Positions 52,428 through 60,831 of a stretch of DNA of 64,000 nt are shown piece by piece. Numbering within the stretch: the first letter of the stretch is position 1; each line of letters begins with the position of its first letter. Origin of the DNA: Coprobacillus cateniformis. Lineage in GTDB: Bacteria; Bacillota_I; Bacilli_A; Erysipelotrichales; Coprobacillaceae. Both the position numbers and the translations under genes were made by a program. The stretch is taken from the NCBI RefSeq assembly GCF_009767585.1, contig NZ_WSNW01000001.1:3122041-3186040 (forward strand), read 5' to 3'. Below the pieces are notes generated by a model. The model searched no databases, was not told the DNA's origin, and saw only the letters and a program-made list of their open reading frames with translations.

Positions 52428-52949
52428 TTATTCAATAATTTCAATTTGCATGGATTTCATAACATCGATACTTTCATGATGAACTTTTTCGTCACCGCTA
52501 GAAGTTCCTCTCAAATCTACTCGAATAGGTGTATCAGGTTGAGCAGCTTTAGCCATAATAGCATTAGAGAGTACACAGATATGTGAAACAACTCCAACTA
52601 GTGTGATATCTTTATATTCTTTATCTTCTAAGTAATATGCTAGGTCTAAAGAAGGAAAAGTAGGTTTTTTGAAGCATAAGCAATCTTGAAGTAATTCTCC
52701 AACTTTTCCATAGAGTTGCCAACCTTCTGTATTTTCAATGCAGTGTTCAACTGGTAGGTGATGACCTTCATACGTTTCTAAGTAATTCTGTTGGTGAGTA
52801 TCCATTGTATAAATAATTTCATCACCATTCATATGATACTCTTTAATCAGTTGAATAATATGTTCTTCTAATAATTGTGCTTTTTCAAAACCAAGGCTTC
52901 CATTAACAAAATCATTTTGATAATCTACTACGATTAATAATCTTTTCAT
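52428..52949 (-). CDS. Isochorismatase-family cysteine hydrolase, nicotinamidase-like
   Basis: 173 residues with the nicotinamidase layout: catalytic Asp in VVDYQNDFVNGSLGF, metal-site D-x-H in TMDTHQQN, HCIENTEGW, catalytic Lys near KKPTFPSLD and catalytic Cys in VGVVSHICVLSNAIMA. It probably turns nicotinamide into nicotinate for pncB (25.3 kb). The start at MKRLL is chosen because GAGGAG sits 9 bases upstream; two other ATGs lie on or before that site. Other amidase substrates remain possible. Confidence 0.85.
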   Translation of the reverse strand: MKRLLIVVDYQNDFVNGSLGFEKAQLLEEHIIQLIKEYHMNGDEIIYTMDTHQQNYLETYEGHHLPVEHCIENTEGWQLYGKVGELLQDCLCFKKPTFPSLDLAYYLEDKEYKDITLVGVVSHICVLSNAIMAKAAQPDTPIRVDLRGTSSGDEKVHHESIDVMKSMQIEIIE

Positions 52950-52990
52950 CTTTTTCATCTCCTCGTTTTTCATTATTTTACCAAAATATA

Positions 52991-53019
52991 TTGACATGTC
53001 AAATACTTGATTGTATAAT
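52991..53019 (+). promoter_or_regulatory. Promoter of the ArsR/metal ATPase pair
   Basis: TTGACA 52991-52996, 17 bases, TATAAT 53014-53019: perfect consensus, so repression must do the control. Confidence 0.88.
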
Positions 53020-53026
53020 CATATTG

Positions 53027-53050
53027 TCATATGAATATATGTTCATATGA
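53027..53050 (+). promoter_or_regulatory. ArsR/SmtB-type operator
   Basis: TCATATGAA, TATATG, TTCATATGA: perfect 9-base arms. It resembles CzrA/SmtB 12-2-12 sites and covers the expected transcription start. Confidence 0.82.
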
Positions 53051-53065
53051 AGAAGGAGGCAAAGT

Positions 53066-53404
53066 ATGGAAAAAACTATCATTGTCAATCAAGATGCAGT
53101 GGATAAAGTCTTAGATGCTTTACCTGATGAAGAGATATTATATGATGTTGCAGAGTTATTTAAGGTTTTTGGTGATTCTACACGTATTAAGATTATCTGT
53201 GTTTTATTTGAATCTGAGATGTGTGTGTATGATTTGGCAGCAACTTTAGAAATGACACAATCTGCTATTTCTCATCAGTTAAGAATATTGAAAAATGCGA
53301 ATTTGGTCAAATTTAGAAGAGATGGTAAAATGATTTATTATTCATTGGATGATGAACATGTACAGCAAATCTTTGATGCTGGATATAAACATGTCATTGA
53401 ATAG
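53066..53404 (+). CDS. ArsR/SmtB family metal-responsive repressor
   Basis: 112 residues with the winged helix (LFKVFGDSTRIKIICVLFES, TLEMTQSAISHQLRILKNAN, DGKMIYYSLDDEHVQQIF). SEMCVYDLA replaces the ELCVCDL of CadC, leaving one Cys there; the C-terminal helix D-x-H...H pattern (LDDEHVQQIFDAGYKHVIE) suits a CzrA-type zinc/cobalt site. AAGGAGG precedes ATG 53066. It should repress itself and the ATPase through the adjacent palindrome. Confidence 0.92.
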   Translation: MEKTIIVNQDAVDKVLDALPDEEILYDVAELFKVFGDSTRIKIICVLFESEMCVYDLAATLEMTQSAISHQLRILKNANLVKFRRDGKMIYYSLDDEHVQQIFDAGYKHVIE

Positions 53405-53418
53405 GGGGATAAGCTGTT

Positions 53419-55857
53419 ATGATGAAAAAATATATTATTAAAAATCTTGATTGTGCATCATGTGCACAAAAAATTGAAGATGTATTAAACAAAAGAAATG
53501 ATATTATTGAATGCTCAATTTCGTTTGCAAATAGTTTGTTAGTGCTTGAATCACAAAATGATATTGATATTCATGAATTACAAGTGGCTATTCAAAAAGT
53601 GGAACCAGATGTCCAATTAGAAGAGAAAGGAAAGCGAACTCAATTGTCATCACAGCATACACATCAAGAGCATCAGCATGAACATGTCAATTGTGACTGT
53701 GGTCATGACCATACACATCATAAACATGATCAATGTGATTGCAGTCATGACCATGAACATCTTGATGTCAAAACACACTCATTGAATCGGGATGGAACGA
53801 TTTCTTACAAAATATCTGGGCTTGATTGTGCATCTTGCGCAATGAAAGTTGAAGAAGCTATCCGTAAGATGGATGAAATTGAAGATGCTGCATTAAATTT
53901 TTCTACTGAAACATTACAAGTGAAAGCAAAAGGAAATGTCGAAGCAGAAATTTTGATTGCATCTTTACAAAAAACTGTTGATAAAGTAGAAGATGGTGTG
54001 ACATTATCATATAAAAATACCAATCGCTCACTAGGGAAGCCGAAGTTATTTAGTTTAAAAGAAAATTGGGCATTGGTTTTAGGAGTTGCTGTTTATTTTA
54101 TCAGTATTTTATTAGAAGGACAAAATATTTCATTTTTTGGTTTTCTTATTTCTTATATCTTAATTGGTTATGAAGTTATTTGGAAGGCTATTAAAAATAT
54201 TTTAAGAGGAGAAATTTTTGATGAAAATTTCTTAATGGGAATAGCAACAATTGGAGCTTTCTGTATAGGTGATTATAAAGAGGCTGTTGCAGTATTGCTA
54301 TTCTATAGTGTTGGAGAGATTTTTCAGTCTTATGCTGTTAATAAGACAAGAAGTTCAATTTCTTCATTGATGGATATTAAAAGTGAATTTGCTAATCTAA
54401 AAACATCTACAGGTGTTAGAAAGGTTGAGCCTGAAGATGTTAAGGTTGATGATATTATTGTTGTGAAAGTTGGTGAAAAAATTCCATTAGATGGTGTTGT
54501 TGTAAAGGGGATTTCTTCTTTAGATACATCTAGTTTGACTGGTGAATCTATGCCAAGAGAAGTTCGTGAAAACGAAGATGTTTTGGCAGGAGTTGTTAAT
54601 TTAACAAACATTCTTGAAATAAGAGTCACAAAACCGTATGTGGATTCTACTGTCTCAAAAATCTTGGAATTAATGGAAAATGCAGCCAGTAAGAAAGCGC
54701 CTATTGAGAGATTTATTACAAGGTTTGCTCGTATATATACGCCTACAGTTGTTGCTTTGGCGGTATTGTTGGCTATTGTTCCGATGTTTATTTTTGAAGA
54801 TGCTGTTTTTAGTGATTGGTTATATCGTGCTCTAACATTCCTTGTTGTTTCTTGTCCTTGTGCTTTGGTCATTTCTATTCCATTAGGCTTATATGCTGGA
54901 CTTGGTAAAGCAAGCAAAATGGGTGCTCTAATCAAAGGTGGGAATTATCTTGAATTATTAAAAGATGTTGATACTGTTGTTTTTGATAAAACTGGAACAT
55001 TAACTCAAGGGCAATTTGATGTTGTTGAAGTGAATGGACAAGATGATTTATTGATGTATGGTGCATATGGAGAGTTTTATAGTAATCATCCAATTGCAAA
55101 AAGTATTGTTGCAAAATATGGTCAAAGTATTGATGAGAATCAAATTGATGATTTTAAAGAAATTGCAGGTAAAGGTATTGATGTTAAGATTCAAGGAAAA
55201 CATGTATGTCTAGGAAATGAATCTTTCTTTGAGGATATGAATATTCAAGTGAAAGAGCCAAAAACTGTTGGTACAATCGTTTATGTTGCTATTGATGGAC
55301 AATTTGCTGGTTCCATTGTTGTTGCAGATCAAATTAAAGAATCTACAATGAAAGGAATTCAGTTATTAAAAGAAGTTGGAATTAAAAATACTGTTATGCT
55401 AACTGGAGATCATCATAGGGTTGCGAATGATGTTGCACAGAAACTAGGAATTGATACAGTTTATAGTGAGCTGTTACCACAAGATAAAGTTCAACAGGTT
55501 GAAAAGTTATTGAAACAAGATGGTTATGTTGCCTTTGTAGGTGATGGTATCAATGATGCTCCTGTTTTAGCAAGGGCTGATATCGGGATTGCAATGGGTG
55601 GTGTTGGAAGTGATGCTGCTATTGAAGCGGCAGATGTTGTTTTAATGCAAGATAATATTGAAACAATTAAAGATGCAATTATCATTTCTCATAAGACAAA
55701 TAAAGTCTTGAAGCAAAATGTTACTTTCACATTAGTTATTAAAATTGGTGTCTTGTTGTTAACGATGTTTGGTTGGTCAAATATGTGGATGGGTGTTTTT
55801 GCTGATGTTGGAGTTACATTAATTGCGATTCTTAATTCTATGAGAGTTTTAAAATAA
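53419..55857 (+). CDS. Heavy-metal exporting P1B-type ATPase (CadA/ZntA-like)
   Basis: 812 residues. Two heavy-metal-associated domains with the same LDCASCA motif (residues about 9-15 and 133-139) are joined by a His/Cys/Asp-rich linker (about 75-115, blocks such as CDCGHDHTHHKHDQCDC). Then come the transmembrane CPC motif (SCPCALVIS), TGES, DKTGTLTQG, the HP motif (YSNHPIAKS) and GDGINDAPVLARADIG. CPC with these features fits zinc, cadmium or lead export. It follows the repressor by 14 bases. Confidence 0.93.
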   Translation: MMKKYIIKNLDCASCAQKIEDVLNKRNDIIECSISFANSLLVLESQNDIDIHELQVAIQKVEPDVQLEEKGKRTQLSSQHTHQEHQHEHVNCDCGHDHTHHKHDQCDCSHDHEHLDVKTHSLNRDGTISYKISGLDCASCAMKVEEAIRKMDEIEDAALNFSTETLQVKAKGNVEAEILIASLQKTVDKVEDGVTLSYKNTNRSLGKPKLFSLKENWALVLGVAVYFISILLEGQNISFFGFLISYILIGYEVIWKAIKNILRGEIFDENFLMGIATIGAFCIGDYKEAVAVLLFYSVGEIFQSYAVNKTRSSISSLMDIKSEFANLKTSTGVRKVEPEDVKVDDIIVVKVGEKIPLDGVVVKGISSLDTSSLTGESMPREVRENEDVLAGVVNLTNILEIRVTKPYVDSTVSKILELMENAASKKAPIERFITRFARIYTPTVVALAVLLAIVPMFIFEDAVFSDWLYRALTFLVVSCPCALVISIPLGLYAGLGKASKMGALIKGGNYLELLKDVDTVVFDKTGTLTQGQFDVVEVNGQDDLLMYGAYGEFYSNHPIAKSIVAKYGQSIDENQIDDFKEIAGKGIDVKIQGKHVCLGNESFFEDMNIQVKEPKTVGTIVYVAIDGQFAGSIVVADQIKESTMKGIQLLKEVGIKNTVMLTGDHHRVANDVAQKLGIDTVYSELLPQDKVQQVEKLLKQDGYVAFVGDGINDAPVLARADIGIAMGGVGSDAAIEAADVVLMQDNIETIKDAIIISHKTNKVLKQNVTFTLVIKIGVLLLTMFGWSNMWMGVFADVGVTLIAILNSMRVLK

Positions 55858-55863
55858 ATAATA

Positions 55864-55948
55864 GAGATAGTATCTCAATAATGAAATGAACCCAAATATC
55901 AGGTTGTTTAAACTTTGGGGGATTTCATAGAGATGCTATCTTTTTTTG
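55864..55948 (+). terminator. Long nested stem-loop terminator
   Basis: Outer arms GATAGTATCTC/GAGATGCTATC (one G-U), a middle pair ATGAAAT/ATTTCAT and an inner pair CCCAAA/TTTGGG, closed by TTTTTTT. Much larger than the other terminators here. Confidence 0.75.
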
Positions 55949-55978
55949 ATGTAAAATAAGAAATGCTGGTATTCATTA

Positions 55979-56206
55979 ATGACTATTGATGCTTCAAGTG
56001 AAATAGTAGTTGTGGTAGATAATATGACTCAAGAAGGTATAAAAATTCTAAAAAATGATTCATCTATGACTTTATCAATGGTCTGATGATTAGAACAAAT
56101 TAACTTTCAGCCAGAAAAAAGAGTCAGACTGGTTTATTTATCGTATGGTGGTTTGGTGGATCTTGTTGTCACTGAAACTCTTATTTGCTATGTAAGGAAA
56201 GATTAA
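55979..56206 (+). pseudogene. Decayed reading frame of unknown origin
   Basis: ATG 55979 opens MTIDASSEIVVVVDNMTQEG; two TGA codons at 56084-56089 break it, and the frame then runs LEQINFQPEKRVRLVYLSYG to a stop at 56204-56206. No ribosome binding site. It looks like the remains of a 75-codon piece of a larger gene, unrecognised. The DNA from 56207 to the feoA promoter holds nothing else. Confidence 0.35.
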
Positions 56207-56374
56207 ATAAATAGTATAGTCTTCAATAAACAAGTGATTAGTGCTTGTTTGACAAAGATTATGTTTTTTTGATGATATTGAGTTAGAATATGATAACTTT
56301 TTAAGATTTAATGAATGTCTTGTGTTTTCATCGTTATAAAAATGCGTTATAATATAAATAATGGGGGATTGTTT

Positions 56375-56608
56375 ATGACATTAGATGAAGTAAAACCAGG
56401 AATGACGGTTGTTATTGAAACAGTTGGTGGTAAAGGGCTATTACGCCGTCGTTTATTAGAAATGGGATTAACACCTAAAACAAAAATAAAGGTTCGTAAA
56501 GTGGCACCTATGGGTGATCCAATAGAAGTTTATTTACGAAGTTATGTTTTAACCTTAAGAAAAGATGATGCTTCCAAGATAGCAATCAAGGAGGTTAGTG
56601 ATGAGTAG
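56375..56608 (+). CDS. feoA: Ferrous iron transport protein A
   Basis: 77-residue SH3-like partner of FeoB: MTLDEVKPGMTVVIETVGGK, RRRLLEMGLTPKTKIKV, then DPIEVYLRSYVLTLRKDDA. ATG 56375 follows ATGGGGGAT; the longer frame upstream passes over the -10 box (TATAAT 56348-56353). Overlaps feoB by 8 bases. Confidence 0.93.
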   Translation: MTLDEVKPGMTVVIETVGGKGLLRRRLLEMGLTPKTKIKVRKVAPMGDPIEVYLRSYVLTLRKDDASKIAIKEVSDE

Positions 56609-58610
56609 AAAAATAGCGTTAATAGGTAATCAAAATTGTGGAAAAACAACATTGTTTAATGCTTTAACAGGATCAAGTCAGCATGTTGGGAATTTTCCTG
56701 GCGTAACAGTTGAACAAAAAAAGGGTTTCATAAAAAAGCATAAAGAGCAATTTGAATTAATTGATTTGCCAGGTATTTATTCATTATCTCCATATACTTC
56801 TGAAGAAATTGTTTCCATTCAATTTCTATTAGATGAACATCCGGATTTAATTATTAATATTGTTGATGCAACAAATATGGAAAGAAATCTATATTTAACA
56901 ATGCAATTAATGGAATTAAATATTCCTATGATTCTTGTTTTAAATATGATGGATGAAGTTGTGAGCAGTGGGAATTGTATAGATTTGGATGGCTTAAAAG
57001 AAAAACTGGGGATGAGTATTGTTCCTATCTCAGCTAGTAAAAATGAAGGTATTGAAGATGTTATTACTGAGATAGAAAGGAATATGGATCAGCCAGCTAG
57101 ACATTTAGATTTATGTCATGGACCTGTTCATAAAGCGATTCATTCCATTTCACATATTGTTGAACAGAAGGTTAGAGCATTGCATCTTCCAGTACGTTAT
57201 TGTGTGACAAAACTGATTGAAGGTGACAAAGAGATGTTTAAGACTCTACAATTATCTGAAAATGACTGTCATATTATTGAGCATATACTGGAAGGAATGG
57301 AAGAAGAGTCAGGAACTGATCGTGAAGCAGCATTGGTTGATATGCGTTATTCTTTCATTGAAGAGGTTTGTCAAGACTGTGTTTTTACAGAGTGTGAAAC
57401 CAAAGAACAAATTCGTTCAGAGAAGATTGATTTGCTACTTACACATAAATACTTAGGAATACCAGTATTTATATTGATTATGTTATTCATTTTTTACTTT
57501 ACATTCTATCTTATTGGTGCTCCTTTGCAGGATTTGATGGATAGTGGAATTACCATTGTTTCTGATTGGTTATTGGCATTTTTAGAAACGAACCATGTTG
57601 CTTACTGGTTACGCGCCTTAATTGGGGATGGTATTTTAGCAGGAGTGGGAAGTGTTTTGTCTTTTTTGCCTGTTATTGTTATTTTGTTTTTCTTTTTATC
57701 ATTGCTAGAAGACAGTGGATATATGGCGAGAGTTGCTTTCGTTATGGATAAGGCTTTAAGGAAAATTGGCTTATCTGGCAGATCATTTGTTCCAATGCTG
57801 ATAGGTTTTGGATGTAGTGTACCAGCTATAATGGCTACACGTACATTATCAAGTGATCGTGATCGTAAAATGACAATAGTATTAACACCATTTATGTCAT
57901 GTAGTGCTAAATTGCCTATCTATGGAATGATTATAGCAGCATTTTTTCCAAGTAAAGCTGCTATAGTTATGATTACAATCTATTGTATTGGTATACTTGT
58001 TGCTGTTGTTTCAGCTTTGCTGTTGAAAAATACAATTTTTTTAGGAGAGCCTGTCCCATTTGTATTGGAATTACCAGCATATCGTATTCCAACTGCTAAA
58101 AATGTTATGCTAAATGTTTGGGATAAGGCAAAAGATTTTATTCGTAAAGCTTTTACAGTGATTTTTATAGCTTCTATTGTGATATGGTTCTTACAAAGTT
58201 TTAACTTCCAATTTGAAATGATAGAGGACAGCAGTCAAAGTATTTTAGCAGCAATTGGTACATTTGTTTCGCCTATATTTAAGCCACTTGGATTTAATGA
58301 TTGGCGTGCCTCAACAGCATTAATGACTGGGATTACTGCAAAAGAATCTGTTGTTTCTACCTTAAGTGTTTTAACTGCAACAAATACAGCTACTTCTTTA
58401 AATAGTGCTTTGGCAGGAATATTTACTCCTATGAGTGCATTTGCATTCTTGGTATTTACTGTTTTGTATATGCCTTGTATTGCAGCATTTGCTGCTACAA
58501 AGAGAGAACTAGGTAGTTGGTTACAGGCTTTATTAACTGCTGGATTTCAAACTGGGATGGCATATTTAGTTGCTATGCTGATATATCAGATAGGAAATTT
58601 ATTTCTATGA
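56601..58610 (+). CDS. feoB: Ferrous iron transporter FeoB
   Basis: 669 residues: an N-terminal G domain (G1 GNQNCGKTT, G3 DLPG, G4 NMMD), a helical GDI domain and a membrane part with the two Gate segments and FeoB core (FGCSVPAIMATRTLSSDRDR, MTGITAKESVVSTLS, MPCIAAFAATKRELG). Takes up Fe(II). ATG 56601 lies inside the feoA end after AAGGAGG. Its stop overlaps the start of the small Cys-rich protein. Confidence 0.97.
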   Translation: MSRKIALIGNQNCGKTTLFNALTGSSQHVGNFPGVTVEQKKGFIKKHKEQFELIDLPGIYSLSPYTSEEIVSIQFLLDEHPDLIINIVDATNMERNLYLTMQLMELNIPMILVLNMMDEVVSSGNCIDLDGLKEKLGMSIVPISASKNEGIEDVITEIERNMDQPARHLDLCHGPVHKAIHSISHIVEQKVRALHLPVRYCVTKLIEGDKEMFKTLQLSENDCHIIEHILEGMEEESGTDREAALVDMRYSFIEEVCQDCVFTECETKEQIRSEKIDLLLTHKYLGIPVFILIMLFIFYFTFYLIGAPLQDLMDSGITIVSDWLLAFLETNHVAYWLRALIGDGILAGVGSVLSFLPVIVILFFFLSLLEDSGYMARVAFVMDKALRKIGLSGRSFVPMLIGFGCSVPAIMATRTLSSDRDRKMTIVLTPFMSCSAKLPIYGMIIAAFFPSKAAIVMITIYCIGILVAVVSALLLKNTIFLGEPVPFVLELPAYRIPTAKNVMLNVWDKAKDFIRKAFTVIFIASIVIWFLQSFNFQFEMIEDSSQSILAAIGTFVSPIFKPLGFNDWRASTALMTGITAKESVVSTLSVLTATNTATSLNSALAGIFTPMSAFAFLVFTVLYMPCIAAFAATKRELGSWLQALLTAGFQTGMAYLVAMLIYQIGNLFL

Positions 58611-58786
58611 ATAGAGTTGATATCATTGTTATTATAGTTTTATGTATATGTATTATTTTGGCTTATCGTATCATAAAAAAAGGACATTGCCATAATTGTT
58701 CAGATTGTCATAAGAATTGTGGAGGGAAGAAAGATGGAAGAGAATTTAAAGACTTTATTGAAAATCAAAGAGACAGAATTGATTAA
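58607..58786 (+). CDS. FeoB-associated Cys-rich membrane protein
   Basis: 59 residues: a transmembrane helix (about 5-22) followed by a Cys/His cluster (GHCHNCSDCHKNCGG). Starts at ATG 58607 within the feoB stop (ATGA). Such small proteins follow feoB in many Bacillota and may hold iron at the pore exit. The last 17 codons overlap the next gene and may be read only weakly conserved. Confidence 0.82.
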   Translation: MNRVDIIVIIVLCICIILAYRIIKKGHCHNCSDCHKNCGGKKDGREFKDFIENQRDRID

Positions 58787-59375
58787 ATCTTTTGAGGCAA
58801 ATAATATGACTTTAATGTTTGTGAAAAATCAAACAGAATTGGAGACTTATTTAAAAAGTATTTTAAAAGATGGTAAGAAAGTTGCTGTTGGTGGAAGTGT
58901 AACGCTGAATCAAATGGGTGTTGTTGATTTATTGCGTACGAGTGATGTCCATTTTATTGATCGATATGAAGAAGGATTGTCAAGAGATGTTATGGAAGAT
59001 CGTTTTCGTGAGGCATTTTATGCTGATTTATTCATTACGAGTACAAACGCTTTAACTATGGATGGATGTTTGTATAATGTTGATGGAACAGGGAATCGTG
59101 TAGCAGCAATGATATTTGGACCAAAAGAGGTTATTGTGATTGCTGGATTGAATAAAATCTGTCAAGATGAAGCAGGTGCATTGTCACATATTAAAAATTG
59201 TAGTGCTCCAGCAAACGCTATTCGTTTAAATAAAAAAACACCTTGTGTAAAAACAGGCAGATGTATGGAATGCCATAGTCCAGAAAGAATTTGTAGCAGT
59301 TTTGTTAAATTAGGATATCAAGGGAAGGTTAATCGTATGAAAGTCATCATTGTTGAAGACTATTTAGGATATTAG
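58734..59375 (+). CDS. LUD domain protein (LutC-like)
   Basis: 213 residues of the LUD/DUF162 family: KKVAVGGSVTLNQMGVVDLL, ITSTNALTMDGCLYNVDGTG, GPKEVIVIAGLNKI and a late Cys group (CVKTGRCMECHSPERICSSF). Family members include LutC/LutB of lactate oxidation, but this is the stand-alone short form with its own cysteines, common in anaerobes and of unknown function. GGAGGGAAG precedes ATG 58734; it overlaps the upstream gene by 53 bases. Confidence 0.85.
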   Translation: MEENLKTLLKIKETELIKSFEANNMTLMFVKNQTELETYLKSILKDGKKVAVGGSVTLNQMGVVDLLRTSDVHFIDRYEEGLSRDVMEDRFREAFYADLFITSTNALTMDGCLYNVDGTGNRVAAMIFGPKEVIVIAGLNKICQDEAGALSHIKNCSAPANAIRLNKKTPCVKTGRCMECHSPERICSSFVKLGYQGKVNRMKVIIVEDYLGY

Positions 59376-59383
59376 GTGAATTT

Positions 59384-60829
59384 ATGAAAAAACAAGCAGG
59401 ATTGTTATTTCCGATATCAGTTTTGCCAGGACGTTATGGTGTTGGTGATTTTGGTCAACATGCTTATGAGCTGGTTGATAAGATGGCTAGCGCATCAATA
59501 ACACTATGGCAGATTTTACCATTAAATCCATTAGGCTATGGAAATTCCCCATATCAGCCATTATCAACTCATGCTGGAGATGAAATTTATTTAAGTCTTG
59601 CTGGATTGGTAGAAGATAATTTATTATTGGCTGAAGAAGTGACATCTTTTCATACGCTTTATCATTTTGTGGATTATAAAGAAGTAAGACACGTTAAAGA
59701 GAAATTATATTTGAAAGCTTTTGAACGTTTTGAGGAAACTGATGAGTATCAACGTTTTGTAAAAGAAAATGATTGGGTACATCTTTATGCAGTTTTTAAA
59801 GTTTTTAAAGATCATAATCATCAAAAATCATGGGTTGAATGGGAAGACGAATATAAGTATTATTATCGTGATTTATCATTTTCTTTAACACCATTTTTAA
59901 AGGAAATTAATTATCAAATCTTCTTACAATATTATTTCTTTAAACAATGGAATGCATTAAAAAATTATGCAAATCAAAAAGGTATTTCAATTATTGGAGA
60001 TATGCCAATTTATGTTGGTTTAGATTCAGTTGATGTTTGGGTGAATCAACAATGTTTTCTTTTGGAAGAAGATGGAAAGCCATCATTTGTAGCAGGAGTT
60101 CCACCAGATTATTTTAGTAAATTTGGTCAAAGATGGGGAAATCCACTTTATGATTGGGAGTATTTATCTAAACATCAGTTTGACTTTTGGGTTGAACGTA
60201 TGAAAGCAGCTTCACAAATTTATGATACAGTACGGATTGATCATTTTAGAGCCTTTGATACGTATTGGAAAATTCCTGAAAGTGAATCAACAGCTATTAT
60301 TGGTGATTGGATAGAAGCTCCTGGTTATCAATTGTTTGATACTTTGTTTAATAAGGTTCCAGAACTATCTATTCTCGCTGAAGATTTAGGCGAACTTCGT
60401 CATCAGGTTTATGATTTAAGAGATCATTATCATTTGAAAGGAATGTATGTTTTTCAGTTTCATTATTGTTATGATTTTGATTTTCATAAGGTTGTTGTTT
60501 ACACTGGTACACACGATAATGATACACTTGTTGGCTGGTTAGATTCATTAGAAAAAGAAGACTATAAAAAAGTATCCACATATATTGCTAATTATGATGA
60601 GGTTCACGATTATCAAAAAATCATTCATTACTGTTTAGATTTAGAAGCAATGCATGTTATTGTTCCAGTATGGGATATGATGGGGTGTGATACATCAGCA
60701 CGATTTAATGTACCTGGTAAGATAGGTTCGCCAAACTGGGAGTATCGTTTGTCATCCTTTGAACAATTTGATTCATATTTAGAAGATTATAAAAATATGA
60801 TAGAAGTGAGTGGAAGAAAAGGGGTTTAA
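59384..60829 (+). CDS. malQ: 4-alpha-glucanotransferase (amylomaltase, GH77)
   Basis: Moves maltodextrin units between alpha-glucan chains. The 481 residues start LLFPISVLPGRYGVGDFGQH, with LPLNPLGYGNSPYQPLSTHA, the nucleophile Asp in VRIDHFRAFDTYWKIP, the acid Glu in AEDLGE and the third Asp in YTGTHDNDT. Eight bases after the LUD gene. No maltose uptake or phosphorylase gene is adjacent. Confidence 0.96.
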   Translation: MKKQAGLLFPISVLPGRYGVGDFGQHAYELVDKMASASITLWQILPLNPLGYGNSPYQPLSTHAGDEIYLSLAGLVEDNLLLAEEVTSFHTLYHFVDYKEVRHVKEKLYLKAFERFEETDEYQRFVKENDWVHLYAVFKVFKDHNHQKSWVEWEDEYKYYYRDLSFSLTPFLKEINYQIFLQYYFFKQWNALKNYANQKGISIIGDMPIYVGLDSVDVWVNQQCFLLEEDGKPSFVAGVPPDYFSKFGQRWGNPLYDWEYLSKHQFDFWVERMKAASQIYDTVRIDHFRAFDTYWKIPESESTAIIGDWIEAPGYQLFDTLFNKVPELSILAEDLGELRHQVYDLRDHYHLKGMYVFQFHYCYDFDFHKVVVYTGTHDNDTLVGWLDSLEKEDYKKVSTYIANYDEVHDYQKIIHYCLDLEAMHVIVPVWDMMGCDTSARFNVPGKIGSPNWEYRLSSFEQFDSYLEDYKNMIEVSGRKGV

Positions 60830-60831
60830 TT

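Noticed and set aside
54330..54935. 201-codon minus-strand frame inside the metal ATPase gene
   Set aside because: Antisense shadow of the conserved transmembrane and actuator coding region; no ribosome binding site or known domain.
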